A stretch of DNA of 64,000 nucleotides from Chlorophyllum brunneum. Its lineage: Eukaryota > Basidiomycota > Agaricomycetes > Agaricales > Agaricaceae. Location: NCBI GenBank assembly GCA_963576785.1, contig OY756145.1, forward strand, positions 558,001 through 622,000, written 5' to 3'. This document shows, one piece after another, positions 32,701-41,245 of the stretch. Below the pieces are notes generated by a model. The model did no database searches. It had not been told where the DNA came from and saw only the letters and a list, made by a program, of their open reading frames with translations. Position 1 is the first letter of the stretch; each line of letters opens with the position of its first letter. Position numbers and translations under genes: made by a program.

Positions 32701-33192
32701 AACAGCACAAAGCCAGAACACGAGTACCAAACAGGAGACCAAATTTGGCTGGAAGCAGACAATATTAGGACAACAAGACCAACGAAAAAATTAGATCACA
32801 AGAGATACGGACCGTTCCGAGTAAAAGAAAAAATAGGTGAAACAAGCTACCGCCTGGAGCTACCTGAAACATGGGCGATACACGACGTATTCAACAGCAG
32901 ACTACTTTCCCCCTATCACAACCCCGAGTATGACAGCCAGTGCACTCCGCCACCACCGATCCCCGAGATAGTTAACGATGAAGAACACTACGAAGTAGAC
33001 GAAGTCCGAGGACACCGCATGAAAGGGAAACGAAAACAGTACCTAATACACTGGAAAGGATATACGTCCGAAGAAGATACATGGGAAGACGAAACAAACT
33101 TAGACAGCGCCAAGGAAGCAGTACAAGAATTCATAAGCAAGATTTCGAGGACGAAACCTATAAAAAGGGGAGGTAAAAAACAGCAATTATGA
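29770..33192 (+). CDS. pol: Element B Pol polyprotein (PR-RT-RH-IN-chromodomain)
   Basis: The open frame runs to TGA 33190-33192, with the first ATG at 29794 (1132 aa from there). Motifs: DSG at 24-26, YMDD at 349-352, RNase H Asp498, integrase HHCC from about 707, triad D778/D838/E874 and a chromodomain at about 1065-1113. It differs from A by two adjacent bases (30684-30685) that change Glu to Lys in the palm region. The frame is -1 relative to gag and is open from before the gag stop, so it is probably made by frameshifting or by restarting near the gag end. No canonical slippery heptamer is obvious. Confidence 0.95.
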   Translation: MIPQKRNSMRELLLDSTIQTRKGRKQITTLVDSGCTHTCIAQRTIDEEQIPTKPLETPIRVINADGTENKKGEITDKVQLVLNNGNHTEQIDALVTQLESADLYLGHDWLVKHNPEIDWNNHVIRFTRCPEDCKISHSDIRFNEKIRTVKEHIEEKKADRTNDEDLPPYLRQYTHLFNKKNFDNLPAHTVWDHEINLSEDAPPVLQSKVYPMTITEKQELQKFLDENLASGRIRPSQSPYATPCFFIPKKDGTKRLVQDYKKLNEHTIKDKTPLPLISEVLDRLKGAKVFNKLDIIWGYNNVRIRKGDEWKAAFVTNNGLFEPTVMFFGMSNSPATFQRMMNTIFRELLHEGTLVNYMDDFVIPGATQEELEKRTIRFLDMAAKHQLYFKRSKCMFDAKEIPILGFVVGQGSVKMEEEKVKAVREWPTPKSVKDVEKFLGFANFYRRFIQDFSNIATPLHELKKKDAQWSWSERQQQAFEEIKKKITSEPVLAMPRDKGQYRVEVDASGYGVGAVLSQDQDNQWHPIAFHSRTMTPAERNYQIYDKELLAIREAVKTWRQYLLDADKPFEIWTDHKNLEYFRKPQQLTGRQARWQLELQEYHYTLKHIPGKTNTKADVLSRLTKTDTTRDNTDITLLPDHLFDNTTTKIRQMWDVSGEEDLKHRLRKEQRRETQWLREKEKRPEEIWETDGLPIFEGRIYVPPNTELRQEILQQHHDKTDVGHPGQHRMIELLKRTYWWPQMRNDVKRYIKGCDTCQRNKILRTRPTTHLHPLPIPTGPWEEISIDMIGPLPESEGYDAILVIVDRFSKMIRLRAVNTTLSSEELGDIYRDDIWRQHGIPRRIISDRGPQFASKFMAELCKATGTQRNLSTAYHPQTDGQTERINQEVEAYLRNVINHAQNNWKKWLSTAEFQYNDKTHSATGHSPFQIVYGRHPWKGDISNEIKAPAITERIQELQDIRQTTIKMLQQNQIQMEKRNSTKPEHEYQTGDQIWLEADNIRTTRPTKKLDHKRYGPFRVKEKIGETSYRLELPETWAIHDVFNSRLLSPYHNPEYDSQCTPPPPIPEIVNDEEHYEVDEVRGHRMKGKRKQYLIHWKGYTSEEDTWEDETNLDSAKEAVQEFISKISRTKPIKRGGKKQQL

Positions 33193-33380
33193 ACAGCAAA
33201 CCTCGCATCTCAAGTAACCACTACACTCATCGCATCACTCGTGGTATTCACTTCACCCTTGACTTTGCCAACTATCTCTACAATACACCATGCCCGCCGA
33301 ACGCCAACTTACCCCGTACCCCTACCTCGCAGAATTTGAAGAACTCGTCCCAGAAAGGACCAACCAGGAAGAAATCGTAG
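33189..33380 (+). CDS. Short 63-codon frame overlapping pol stop and ORF3 start
   Basis: ATG 33189 overlaps the pol stop as ATGA. The frame ends at 33380, inside ORF3 but in another frame. The same length and position are found in A (16402-16593) and C (35413-35604). It may only be a by-product of the overlap; alternatively it lets ribosomes pass from pol towards ORF3. The 5' 100 nt lie outside ORF3, and there only one residue differs between A and C (Ser3 to Asn). Confidence 0.3.
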   Translation: MNSKPRISSNHYTHRITRGIHFTLDFANYLYNTPCPPNANLPRTPTSQNLKNSSQKGPTRKKS

Positions 33381-34126
33381 AAGGAGAAACCCTAGTCGAC
33401 ACCATAATACTACTGGGAGCAGCAGTAAAAGCAACCCAAGAAGGAGCCTCGAAAATTATGGACACCTTATCCGACGCCACTCCAAGACTCAATCAGTTCA
33501 TCATCAACGAAGGAAGGAGAGACCAACTGGAGAGACACTTGTACGAGATTAACGATGACTTGCAACTCCTCGTTATCTCCAACATACGAGCTCGGATGCA
33601 CAGTATCCTTGTAGCCCTAGCCGAACGACTCAATACGTACGAATCCAGAAGCACAGACAACCTCTCCCACCACATCGTTAATCGACTACTCGTTAGTAAC
33701 GACCCATTCCCCATCCAACACCACATCTGCCACACATGCGAACAAAAGACGCAAGAAAGAACCGCCGCTGACCAGCTACTCCACCCCGACATCGAAGAGG
33801 AAGTCGCTCACCTCCAAACCATACTCACCACGGTAGTACCCCCCATCACACCCATGACTTTCCACCCGCCGACAGGATATAACACTTTGAAATCAGAAGG
33901 AGAAAAGGACAACGATTATTGGAAAGAGATCGTGTACAAACTTTTAAGCAATCACACCAACGACAACACTACGTACAACAACCACACCCACTTCCTGTTT
34001 AAAGAAGGACCACCACACGCACCCCTCTGGATTGGTTTACGACGTGTTGACAAGACACCTCTCATTGGAGGAAACAAGAAGGACTTGGCCAGAGCTCTGG
34101 GAGCGGCCGTACCTATGAACGAGTAA
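33290..34126 (+). CDS. Element B third ORF (ORF3), 278 aa, unknown function
   Basis: ATG 33290 to TAA 34124-34126, identical in sequence to ORF3 of A. It follows pol by 97 nt and ends about 100 nt before the purine tract and 3' LTR. No family is recognised and no signal peptide or transmembrane helix is seen. Conserved points shared with D are the ALAERLN-type helix, the PDIEEEVAHL-type acidic helix and the C-terminal APLWI...TPLI block. A structural, chaperone or regulatory role is possible, but I cannot choose among them. Confidence 0.8.
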   Translation: MPAERQLTPYPYLAEFEELVPERTNQEEIVEGETLVDTIILLGAAVKATQEGASKIMDTLSDATPRLNQFIINEGRRDQLERHLYEINDDLQLLVISNIRARMHSILVALAERLNTYESRSTDNLSHHIVNRLLVSNDPFPIQHHICHTCEQKTQERTAADQLLHPDIEEEVAHLQTILTTVVPPITPMTFHPPTGYNTLKSEGEKDNDYWKEIVYKLLSNHTNDNTTYNNHTHFLFKEGPPHAPLWIGLRRVDKTPLIGGNKKDLARALGAAVPMNE

Positions 34127-34225
34127 AAAAACACTCGTCGGGTTTTCTTAAACTTTAACAAATTCCATATGTTCTATCTTACAAAGGACCTTTACAGTAA
34201 TACGTATCATGAGGACATGAAGCTT

Positions 34226-34238
34226 GAAAGGGAGGTAT
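34226..34238 (+). promoter_or_regulatory. Element B polypurine tract
   Basis: GAAAGGGAGGTAT directly precedes the 3' LTR and would prime plus-strand DNA synthesis. D has AAAAAAGGAGGTAT at the same place. Confidence 0.8.
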
Positions 34239-34538
34239 TGTTACGAATTATAGACCGTTCATTCCCATCATGCGCCCATTACCTCGTGTACTCTCATACT
34301 TGTTTCATCTCCTGTATCACCCTAGAGGCTGTGCCTCCTACCTGACTCGTTCTACTCCTCTCCTCTGACTCCGTTACTCGACTCCCTTATTATTAGCCTC
34401 TACCACTAGTATATAAAGTGTAGTAATACTTGATGTATTCCTTACACTTTACCAATCGTATCATCCCTTCTTCCTTTCTCTACTTCCTTTCCTTTATCCA
34501 AAGGCTTGCAACCTGAGTCAGAGACTAAGGTCGTAACA
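34239..34538 (+). repeat. Element B 3' LTR
   Basis: 300 bp, identical by eye to 28046-28345. It is followed by the GACGG duplication at 34539-34543 and the rest of the LTR of C. Confidence 0.97.
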
Positions 34539-34543
34539 GACGG

Positions 34544-34559
34544 TCTATGATTCGTAACA
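34544..34559 (-). repeat. Element C 3' LTR, outer end
   Basis: Sixteen bases ending in ATTCGTAACA complete the LTR of C that is broken at 28045. Together with GACGG they match the end of 40448-40747. Confidence 0.9.
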
Positions 34560-34666
34560 ATACCTCCTTTTCAAGCTTCATGTCCTCATGATACGTATTA
34601 CTGTAAAGGTCCTTTGTAGCGTAAAGCATATGGGATTTGGTGATGGTAAGAAAATGCGACGAGTGT

Positions 34667-35503
34667 TTACTCGTTCATAGGTACGGCCGCGCCCAGGGCT
34701 CTGGCCAAGTCCTTCTTGTTTCCTCCGATGAGAGGTGTTTTGTCAACACGGCGTAAGCCAATCCAGAGGGGTGCGTGTGGCGGTCCTTCTTTGAACAGGA
34801 AGTGGGTGTGATTGTTGTACGTGGTGTTGTCGTTGGTGTAATTGCTTAACAGTTTGTACACGATGTCCTTCCAGTAATCGTTGTCCTTTTCACCTTCGGA
34901 TTTCAACGTATTATATCCTGTCGGCGGGTGGAAAGTCATGGGTGTGATGGGGGGTACTACTGTGGTGAGTATGGTCTGGAGGTGAGCGACTTCCTCTTCG
35001 ATGTCAGGGTGGAGTAGTTGGTTGGCGACGGTTCTTTCTTGAGTCTTTTGTTCGTATGTGTGGCAGATGTGATGTTGGATGGGGAACGGGTCGTTGCTAA
35101 TGAGTAGTCGGTTAACGATGTGGTGGGAGAGGTTATCTGTGCTTCTTGATTCGTACGTATTGAGTCGTTCGGCTAGAGCTACAAGGATACTGTGCATCCG
35201 AGCTCGTATGTTGGAGATAACGAGGAGTTGCAAGTCGTCGTTAATCTCGTACAAGTGCCTCTCCAGTTGGTCTCTCCTTCCTTCGTCGATGATGAACTGA
35301 TTGAGTCTTGGAGTGGCGTCGGATAATGTGTCCATAATTTTCGAGGCTCCTTCTTGGGTTGCCTTTACTGCTGCTCCCAATAGTATTATGGTGTCGACTA
35401 GTGTTTCTCCTTCTACGATTTCTTCATGGTTGGTCCTTTCTGGTACGAGTTCTTCGAATTCTTTGAGGTAGGGATACGGGGTAAGTTGGCGTTCGGCGGG
35501 CAT
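34667..35503 (-). CDS. Element C third ORF (ORF3), 278 aa, unknown function
   Basis: Intact from ATG 35503. It differs from ORF3 of A/B at nine residues (for example Ala-to-Lys and Gln-to-His near the N-terminus, Cys-to-Tyr in the CHTCEQ motif, so that motif is not essential). There are no indels or stops although C is older and its pol is broken. It sits in the same place between pol and the purine tract. Confidence 0.8.
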   Translation of the reverse strand: MPAERQLTPYPYLKEFEELVPERTNHEEIVEGETLVDTIILLGAAVKATQEGASKIMDTLSDATPRLNQFIIDEGRRDQLERHLYEINDDLQLLVISNIRARMHSILVALAERLNTYESRSTDNLSHHIVNRLLISNDPFPIQHHICHTYEQKTQERTVANQLLHPDIEEEVAHLQTILTTVVPPITPMTFHPPTGYNTLKSEGEKDNDYWKDIVYKLLSNYTNDNTTYNNHTHFLFKEGPPHAPLWIGLRRVDKTPLIGGNKKDLARALGAAVPMNE

Positions 35504-35600
35504 GGTGTGTTGTAGAGATAGTTGGCAAAATCAAGGGTGAAGTGAATACCACGAGTGATGCGGTGAGTGTAGTGGTTACTTGAGATGCGAGGTTTGTTGT

Positions 35601-38600
35601 TCATAATTGCTGCTTTTTACCTCCCCTTTTTATAGGTTTCGTTCTCGAAATCTTGCTTATGAATTCTTGTACCGCTTCCTTGGCGCTGTCTAAGTTTGTT
35701 TCGTCTTCCCATGTATCTTCTTCGGACGTATATCCTTTCCAGTGTACTAGGTACTGTTTTCGTTTCCCTTTTGTGCGGTGTCCTCGGATTTCGTCTACTT
35801 CGTAGTGTTCCTCATCATTGACTATCTCGGGGATCGGTGGTGGTGGAGTGTGCTGGCTGTCATACTCGGGGTTATGATAGGGGGAAAGTAGTCTGCTATT
35901 GAACACGTCGTGTATCGCCCATGTTTCAGGTAGCTCCAGGCGGTAGCTTGTTTCTCCTATTTTTTCTTTTACCCGGAAGGGTCCGTATCTCTTGTGATCT
36001 AGTTTTTTCGTTGGTCTTGTTGTCTTGATATTGTCCGCCTCCAGCCAAATTTGGTCTCCTGCTTGGTACTCGTGTTCTGGCTTTGTGCTGTTCCGCTTCT
36101 CCATCTGCACTTGGTTTTGTTGGAGCATCTTGATCGTTTTTTGGCGTATGTCTTGTAGTTCTTGTATTCTGTCCGTGATTGCTGGAGCCTTGATCTCGTT
36201 TGAGATGTCCCCTTTCCATGGGTGTCGTCCGTATACTATCTGGAATGGTGAGTGTCCTGTGGCACTATGTGTTTTATCGTTATACTGGAATTCTGCCGTG
36301 CTAAGCCATTTCTTCCAGTTGTTCTGTGCATGATTGATTACATTCCTGAGGTAGGTCTCAACCTCTTGGTTGATGCGCTCCGTTTGACCGTCTGTTTGTG
36401 GATGGTATGCCGTGGATAGGTTACGTTGGGTGCCAGTTGCTCTGCAAAGTTCCGCCATGAATTTTGATGCGAATTGTGGACCTCTGTCACTGATGATCCT
36501 GCGTGGTATCCCATGTTGTCTCCATATGTCGTCCCGATATATATCTCCTAACTCCTCGGATGATAGGGTGGTGTTAACTGCCCGTAGTCTGATCATTTTG
36601 CTGAAACGATCAACGATGACAAGTATCGCGTCGTATCCCTCTGATTCTGGCAGTGGTCCTATCATGTCGATTGATATCTCTTCCCATGGTCCGTTGGGTA
36701 TTGGTAGCGGGTGGAGATGTGTGGTAGGTCGTGTTCGGAGTATTTTGTTTCGCTGACATGTGTCACATCCCTTGATGTATCGTTTAACATCATTGCGCAT
36801 TTGTGGCCACCAATATGTTCTTTTGAGGAGTTCGATCATTCTGTGTTGTCCCGGGTGTCCTACGTCCGTTTTGTCGTGGTGTTGTTGGAGTATGTCTTGG
36901 CGTAATTCGGTGTTTGGTGGTACATATATTCTTCCTTCGAAGATGGGTAATCCATCAGTTTCCCATATCTCCTCTGGACGTTTCTCCTTTTCTCTTAACC
37001 ACTGTGTTTCTCTCTTCTGCTCCTTTCGTAGTCGGTGTTTCAGGTCTTCTTCTCCCGATATATCCCACATCTGTCTGATCTTGGTGGTAGTGTTGTCGAA
37101 TAAGTGGTCGGGTAATAGTGTGATATCTGTGTTGTCCCTGGTTGTGTCCGTTTTCGCTAATCTTGATAACACATCTGCTTTTGTGTTTGTTTTACCGGGT
37201 ATGTGTTTTAACGTGTAGTGATATTCCTGTAGTTCCAGTTGCCATCTCGCTTGTCGCCCGGTGAGTTGTTGCGGTTTCCTAAAATATTCCAAGTTCTTGT
37301 GGTCCGTCCATATCTCGAATGGTTTGTCGGCGTCGAGTAGATATTGTCTCCAAGTTTTGATCGCTTCTCGGATTGCCAATAATTCTTTGTCGTAGATTTG
37401 GTAATTTCGTTCTGCCGGTGTCATTGTTCTTGAGTGGAAGGCGATTGGGTGCCATTGGTTATCCTGGTCTTGTGATAGTACCGCTCCTACTCCATATCCT
37501 GATGCGTCTACTTCCACTCTATATTGTCCTTTATCTCGGGGCATCGCTAGCACTGGTTCACTCGTGATTTTCTTCTTGATTTCTTCAAATGCTTGCTGTT
37601 GCCGTTCTAACCATGACCATTGTGCGTTTTTCTTTTTGAGTTCATGTAGTGGTGTCGCTATGTTACTGAAGTCTTGTATGAATCGTCGGTAGAAATTTGC
37701 AAAGCCGAGGAATTTTTCGACATCCTTCACAGATTTGGGTGTCGGCCATTCCCTTACTGCTTTCACCTTCTCTTCCTCCATTTTAACGCTACCCTGTCCT
37801 ACCACAAAGCCCAGTATGGGTATTTCTTTCGTGTCGAACATACATTTTGATCGTTTGAAGTAGAGCTGGTGTTTGGCTGCAATGTCTAAGAACCGAGTCG
37901 TTCTTTCCTCGAGTTCTTCCTGTGTGGTTCCTGGAATGACGAAATCGTCCATGTAGTTGACAAGCGTTCCTTCATGTAATAGTTCTCGGAATATCGTGTT
38001 CATCATTCTTTGGAAGGTTGCCGGTGAATTGCTCATTCCAAAGAACATGACCGTAGGTTCAAATAATCCGTTGTTTGTTACGAACGCGGCCTTCCATTCG
38101 TCTCCTTCTCTGATTCTGACGTTGTTGTATCCCCAAATGATGTCGAGCTTATTAAACACTTTTGCGTCCTTTAGTCGGTCTAGGACCTCGCTTATAAGTG
38201 GTAGTGGCGTTTTATCTTTGATGGTGTGTTCATTCAGTTTCTTGTAATCTTGTACCAGGCGTTTTGTTCCGTCTTTTTTCGGTATAAAGAAGCATGGGAT
38301 GGCGTAGGGGGATTGTGATGGTCTGATACGTCCTGAGGCGAGGTTTTCATCGAGGAATTTTTGTAGTTCCTGTTTTTCCGTTATTGTCATTGGGTAAACT
38401 TTGGACTGCAGTACCGGAGGTGCATCTTCTGACAGATTTATCTCGTGGTCCCATACCGTGTGTGCTGGTAGATTATCAAAGTTCTTTTTGTTGAATAGAT
38501 GGGTGTACTGTCAGAGGTATGGTGGTAGATCTTCATCGTTCGTCCGGTCTGCCTTTTTCTCTTCAATGTGTTCCTTGACTGTCCGTATTTTCTCGTTGAA

Positions 38601-38999
38601 CCGTATGTCACTATGTGATATTTTGCAATCTTCTGGACATCTCGTGAATCGTATGACATGATTGTTCCAATCGATTTCCGGGTTATGTTTAACCAGCCAA
38701 TCGTGTCCCAAGTATAAGTCCGCGCTTTCCAATTGTGTTACTAGAGCGTCGATTTGTTCCGTGTGGTTGCCGTTGTTTAATACCAGTTGTGTCTTGTCCG
38801 TTATTTCTCCCTTCTTATTTTCTGTGCCGTCGGCATTGATCACTCTGATTGGGGTCTCCAAAGGTTTAGTCGGGATCTGTTCTTCGTCTATTGTTCGTTG
38901 TGCTATGCACGTGTGGGTGCATCCGGAGTCTATGAGGGTTGTGATTTGTCTGCGTCCTTTTCTTGTCTGGATTGTTGAGTCGAGGAGAAGTTCGCGCAT
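35601..38999 (-). pseudogene. pol: Element C pol with one nonsense codon
   Basis: From ATG 38999 the frame matches A and B to the end at 35601, except for TGA at 38511-38513, where A and B read CGA (Arg of the YLRQYTH segment). The stop falls between protease and RT, so RT, RNase H, integrase and the chromodomain are lost unless it is read through. All catalytic motifs downstream are kept (YMDD, DAS, HHCC, D/D/E). The change is a C-to-T at a CpG. Confidence 0.92.
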
Positions 39000-39082
39000 A
39001 GAGTTTCATTTTTGGGGAATTACATATCGTCTATTGTGGGATAGAATAGAAACTCTAGGTTTATTGGCTCGCGGGTTTGCGC

Positions 39083-40354
39083 CTACTCGGAGCCTTCGAC
39101 AAAATCCTCTTTCTCCTCCATTTCTTGTTCATCGTCTTCGTTGATCTCTCTGATATGCGCTTTCTTGGGTGCCCGGCAGTTCTTCGAGATGTGGCCCTGT
39201 TTACTGCAATTGTAACACGTTATTTTGGTGTACGTGACTTTTGTCTTCTTCCTGCAGTATTTGGCAATATGCCCATAGAGGTTACAATTGTAGCACCTCG
39301 GTTTTCCAGTCTGATCGGTGTCTGCCCTTTGTCTTCCTATCTCCATGGGTTGTCCTCTTCCCCCATAGATAACTCCGGTGGTGGTTTTGACATCTCCTCT
39401 AGTGATGTCCGTTGCTTCGTAACCTTGTCCTACTGCGAGGATCGTGGTTTTCCATTTGCTGTATGTTGTTGGGACGGAGGTTGTTGGGTAACCTACTATG
39501 GTTCGAATAATGTCTGCTCGGGTGTGGCGTTTGAGAAGGAATATCGCGTGTGTGTCGTCTGTTCCTGCTTGGGCCCTCAATGCTTCGAATTCGATTAAGA
39601 AGTCTGCTGTGTTCTTCTTTCCCTGTTTGAACGTCTCTATTTCTCCTTCTGCTATGGCTTTCCTATTCCCCAAGGAGAATGTGGCTTCTACTTCTTTCGT
39701 AAAGTCCTCCCAAGCCGGTGTTTTCTTATTCTGGATGGCTTGTAGTTGCGTGTTGGCGTAAGGACCTGCTAGTCCTCCTTTCATCCTTGCCAAAATGGCT
39801 ACTATTTTCTGTTCTTCTTCATCTATCTTGTTGAACATCAGCCATAAGGATATGGCTCTCCACCAATCGTCAAATTTGGTCCTATCCCCATTAAAATATC
39901 CTGGTTCCGGGGCTAGGTTCTTTGGTACGTTGATCTCGTCTGTCATTTCTGGTTCTGATTCTGGTTCGCTGTGTTCGTTTTCGTAGGTTTCGGCGATTTC
40001 TATATCGGCTGTGGCGTCGGCGACTTCTGTGTCGAATTCGGTTTCAAATAAAGCTGCGTCGATTTCTTCTTCAAACGGAGTTGGTTCTTCGTCTGTGCTG
40101 TGTTCGGATTCTTCTTCGTAGGTCTCGGCAATATCTATATCGGATGTGTTCTCGGCGACTTCTGTGTCGAATTCGGTTTCAAATAGAGCTGTGCTTTCGT
40201 CTACGCTGTGTTCGGATTTCTGCCGTTTAAGGCCTTCAGGGATTTCTGGTTCTGTTGATCGTTTGGATCCTGTTGCTATGGGTGAACCCTGGATGTCTGT
40301 TGGTCTCGGAGCTCTCTGTCTTCTCGGTGTTCTCGATGAGCTACTGCTGCTCAT
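39083..40354 (-). CDS. gag: Element C Gag, 423 aa, intact
   Basis: This is the only intact Gag of the family in the window: ATG 40354, stop at 39083-39085. It has a Ser/Arg-rich N-terminus, two acidic repeats, a capsid-like region with the GYFNGDRTKFDDWWR block and two CCHC knuckles (the second reads CYNCSKQGHISKNC). It reads CGA (Arg) at the codon that is TGA in A and B. Gag would form the particle and package RNA, and could serve A and B in trans if expressed. Confidence 0.92.
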   Translation of the reverse strand: MSSSSSSRTPRRQRAPRPTDIQGSPIATGSKRSTEPEIPEGLKRQKSEHSVDESTALFETEFDTEVAENTSDIDIAETYEEESEHSTDEEPTPFEEEIDAALFETEFDTEVADATADIEIAETYENEHSEPESEPEMTDEINVPKNLAPEPGYFNGDRTKFDDWWRAISLWLMFNKIDEEEQKIVAILARMKGGLAGPYANTQLQAIQNKKTPAWEDFTKEVEATFSLGNRKAIAEGEIETFKQGKKNTADFLIEFEALRAQAGTDDTHAIFLLKRHTRADIIRTIVGYPTTSVPTTYSKWKTTILAVGQGYEATDITRGDVKTTTGVIYGGRGQPMEIGRQRADTDQTGKPRCYNCNLYGHIAKYCRKKTKVTYTKITCYNCSKQGHISKNCRAPKKAHIREINEDDEQEMEEKEDFVEGSE

Positions 40355-40447
40355 ATACTGTTGTCCTGGTCGGAGGCTATTATTCCAAGCCTAGCTACGA
40401 ATAGTGGCACCTCTCTTGCAAGGTGAGTTGAATGACACTTTACCAAA

Positions 40448-40747
40448 TGTTACGACCTTAGTCTCTGACTCAGGTTGCAAGCCTTTGAATAAAGGGAAGG
40501 AAGTAGAGAGAGGAAGAAGGGATGATACGATTGGTAAAGTGTAAGGAATACATCAAGTATTACTACACTTTATATACTAGTGGTAGAGGTTAATAATAAG
40601 GGAGTCGAGTAACAGAGTCATAGGAGACGAGTAGAACAAGTCAGGTAGGAGGCACAGCCTCTAGGGTGATACAGGAGATGGAACGAGTATGAGAGTACAC
40701 GAGGTAACGGGCGCATGATAGGAATGGACGGTCTATGATTCGTAACA
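40448..40747 (-). repeat. Element C 5' LTR
   Basis: 300 bp with TGTTACG...CGTAACA termini. The primer site follows on the minus strand at about 40435-40446. It differs from the 3' LTR at two positions (G/A on the plus strand, near 40614 and 40637). Confidence 0.95.
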
Positions 40748-40752
40748 CACAC
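40748..40752. repeat. TSD copy 2 of element C (CACAC)
   Basis: CACAC after the 5' LTR of C; D ORF3 resumes here. Confidence 0.93.
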
Positions 40753-40931
40753 CATCACCCTTTTTAGAGGAGAACAAGATTATGCCCCCTTCTGGATCAA
40801 ATGTCAATGCAAGTTAGGAACTCCAATGATCAGCTCTACTAAACAACAACTTGTCAACACCTTACACAAAGAACAAGATAACAAGTAGACCATAACACTT
40901 CATAGGGTCATGAACGTAAAAAAGGAGGTAT
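40753..40931 (+). pseudogene. Element D ORF3 end and purine tract
   Basis: This codes the C-terminal 45 or so residues of D ORF3 (FRGEQDYAPFWI block, stop near 40886). It is followed by a short leader and the purine tract AAAAAAGGAGGTAT just before the 3' LTR. Confidence 0.65.
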
Positions 40932-41240
40932 TGTTATGAACTATAGATAGACAGTACATTTCTATTATGTACCCATCATACTCATCATTCCTATGTATCT
41001 ATTTTATCCCCTGTATCATTCCTTATGGCTGTACTCCTACTGACTTGTTCTACTCATCCTCTATGACTCCTTTACTACTCTGCTCCCTTATTCTTAGCTC
41101 TCACCACTAGTATATAAATTATAGTGATACTTGATGCATTCCTTACACTTTACCAATCATATCATCCCTTCCTCTTCTCTCTACTTCCTTATCTTTATTC
41201 AAAAGACTTGCAACCTGAGTCCTAGACTAAGGTCATAACA
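40932..41240 (+). repeat. Element D 3' LTR
   Basis: 309 bp, starting TGTTATGAAC and ending GTCATAACA. It differs from the 5' LTR (13222-13527) at about 25 sites, mostly transitions. Confidence 0.92.
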
Positions 41241-41245
41241 TTGTG
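41241..41245. repeat. TSD copy 2 of element D (TTGTG)
   Basis: TTGTG, equal to 13217-13221; G1 gag continues on the minus strand beyond it. Confidence 0.9.

Larger units (their letters stand above)
28046..34538 (+). mobile_element. Element B: young chromovirus-type Ty3/gypsy copy
   Basis: This 6493-bp plus-strand element has apparently identical 300-bp LTRs and a perfect GACGG duplication, and is inserted in the 3' LTR of C. It is near-identical to A. Layout: LTR, self-primer site, gag with one nonsense codon, pol in the -1 frame, third ORF, purine tract, LTR. It is the best copy in which to read the family. Confidence 0.97.
27762..40747 (-). mobile_element. Element C: chromovirus-type Ty3/gypsy copy split by element B
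   Basis: C lies on the minus strand: 5' LTR 40448-40747, gag, pol, third ORF, then a 3' LTR split into 34544-34560 (outer end, plus the duplication) and 27762-28045 by the insertion of B. Without B it is about 6.49 kb. Its two LTRs differ at two sites I can see (both C/T type), so it is older than A and B. Gag and ORF3 are intact; pol has one nonsense codon. Confidence 0.93.
13222..41240 (+). mobile_element. Element D: old chromovirus-type Ty3/gypsy copy, interrupted
   Basis: D owns 13222-15244, 21742-23345, 25524-27761 and 40753-41240, about 6.35 kb in all. The rest is elements A, the ORF1-only LINE, C and B inserted into it. It has the family layout LTR, gag, pol, third ORF, purine tract, LTR. 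Its LTRs differ from each other at some 25 sites, mostly C/T or G/A, and CpG sites of the young copies appear as TpG or CpA. It is much older than A, B and C and belongs to a distinct subfamily. Confidence 0.92.
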
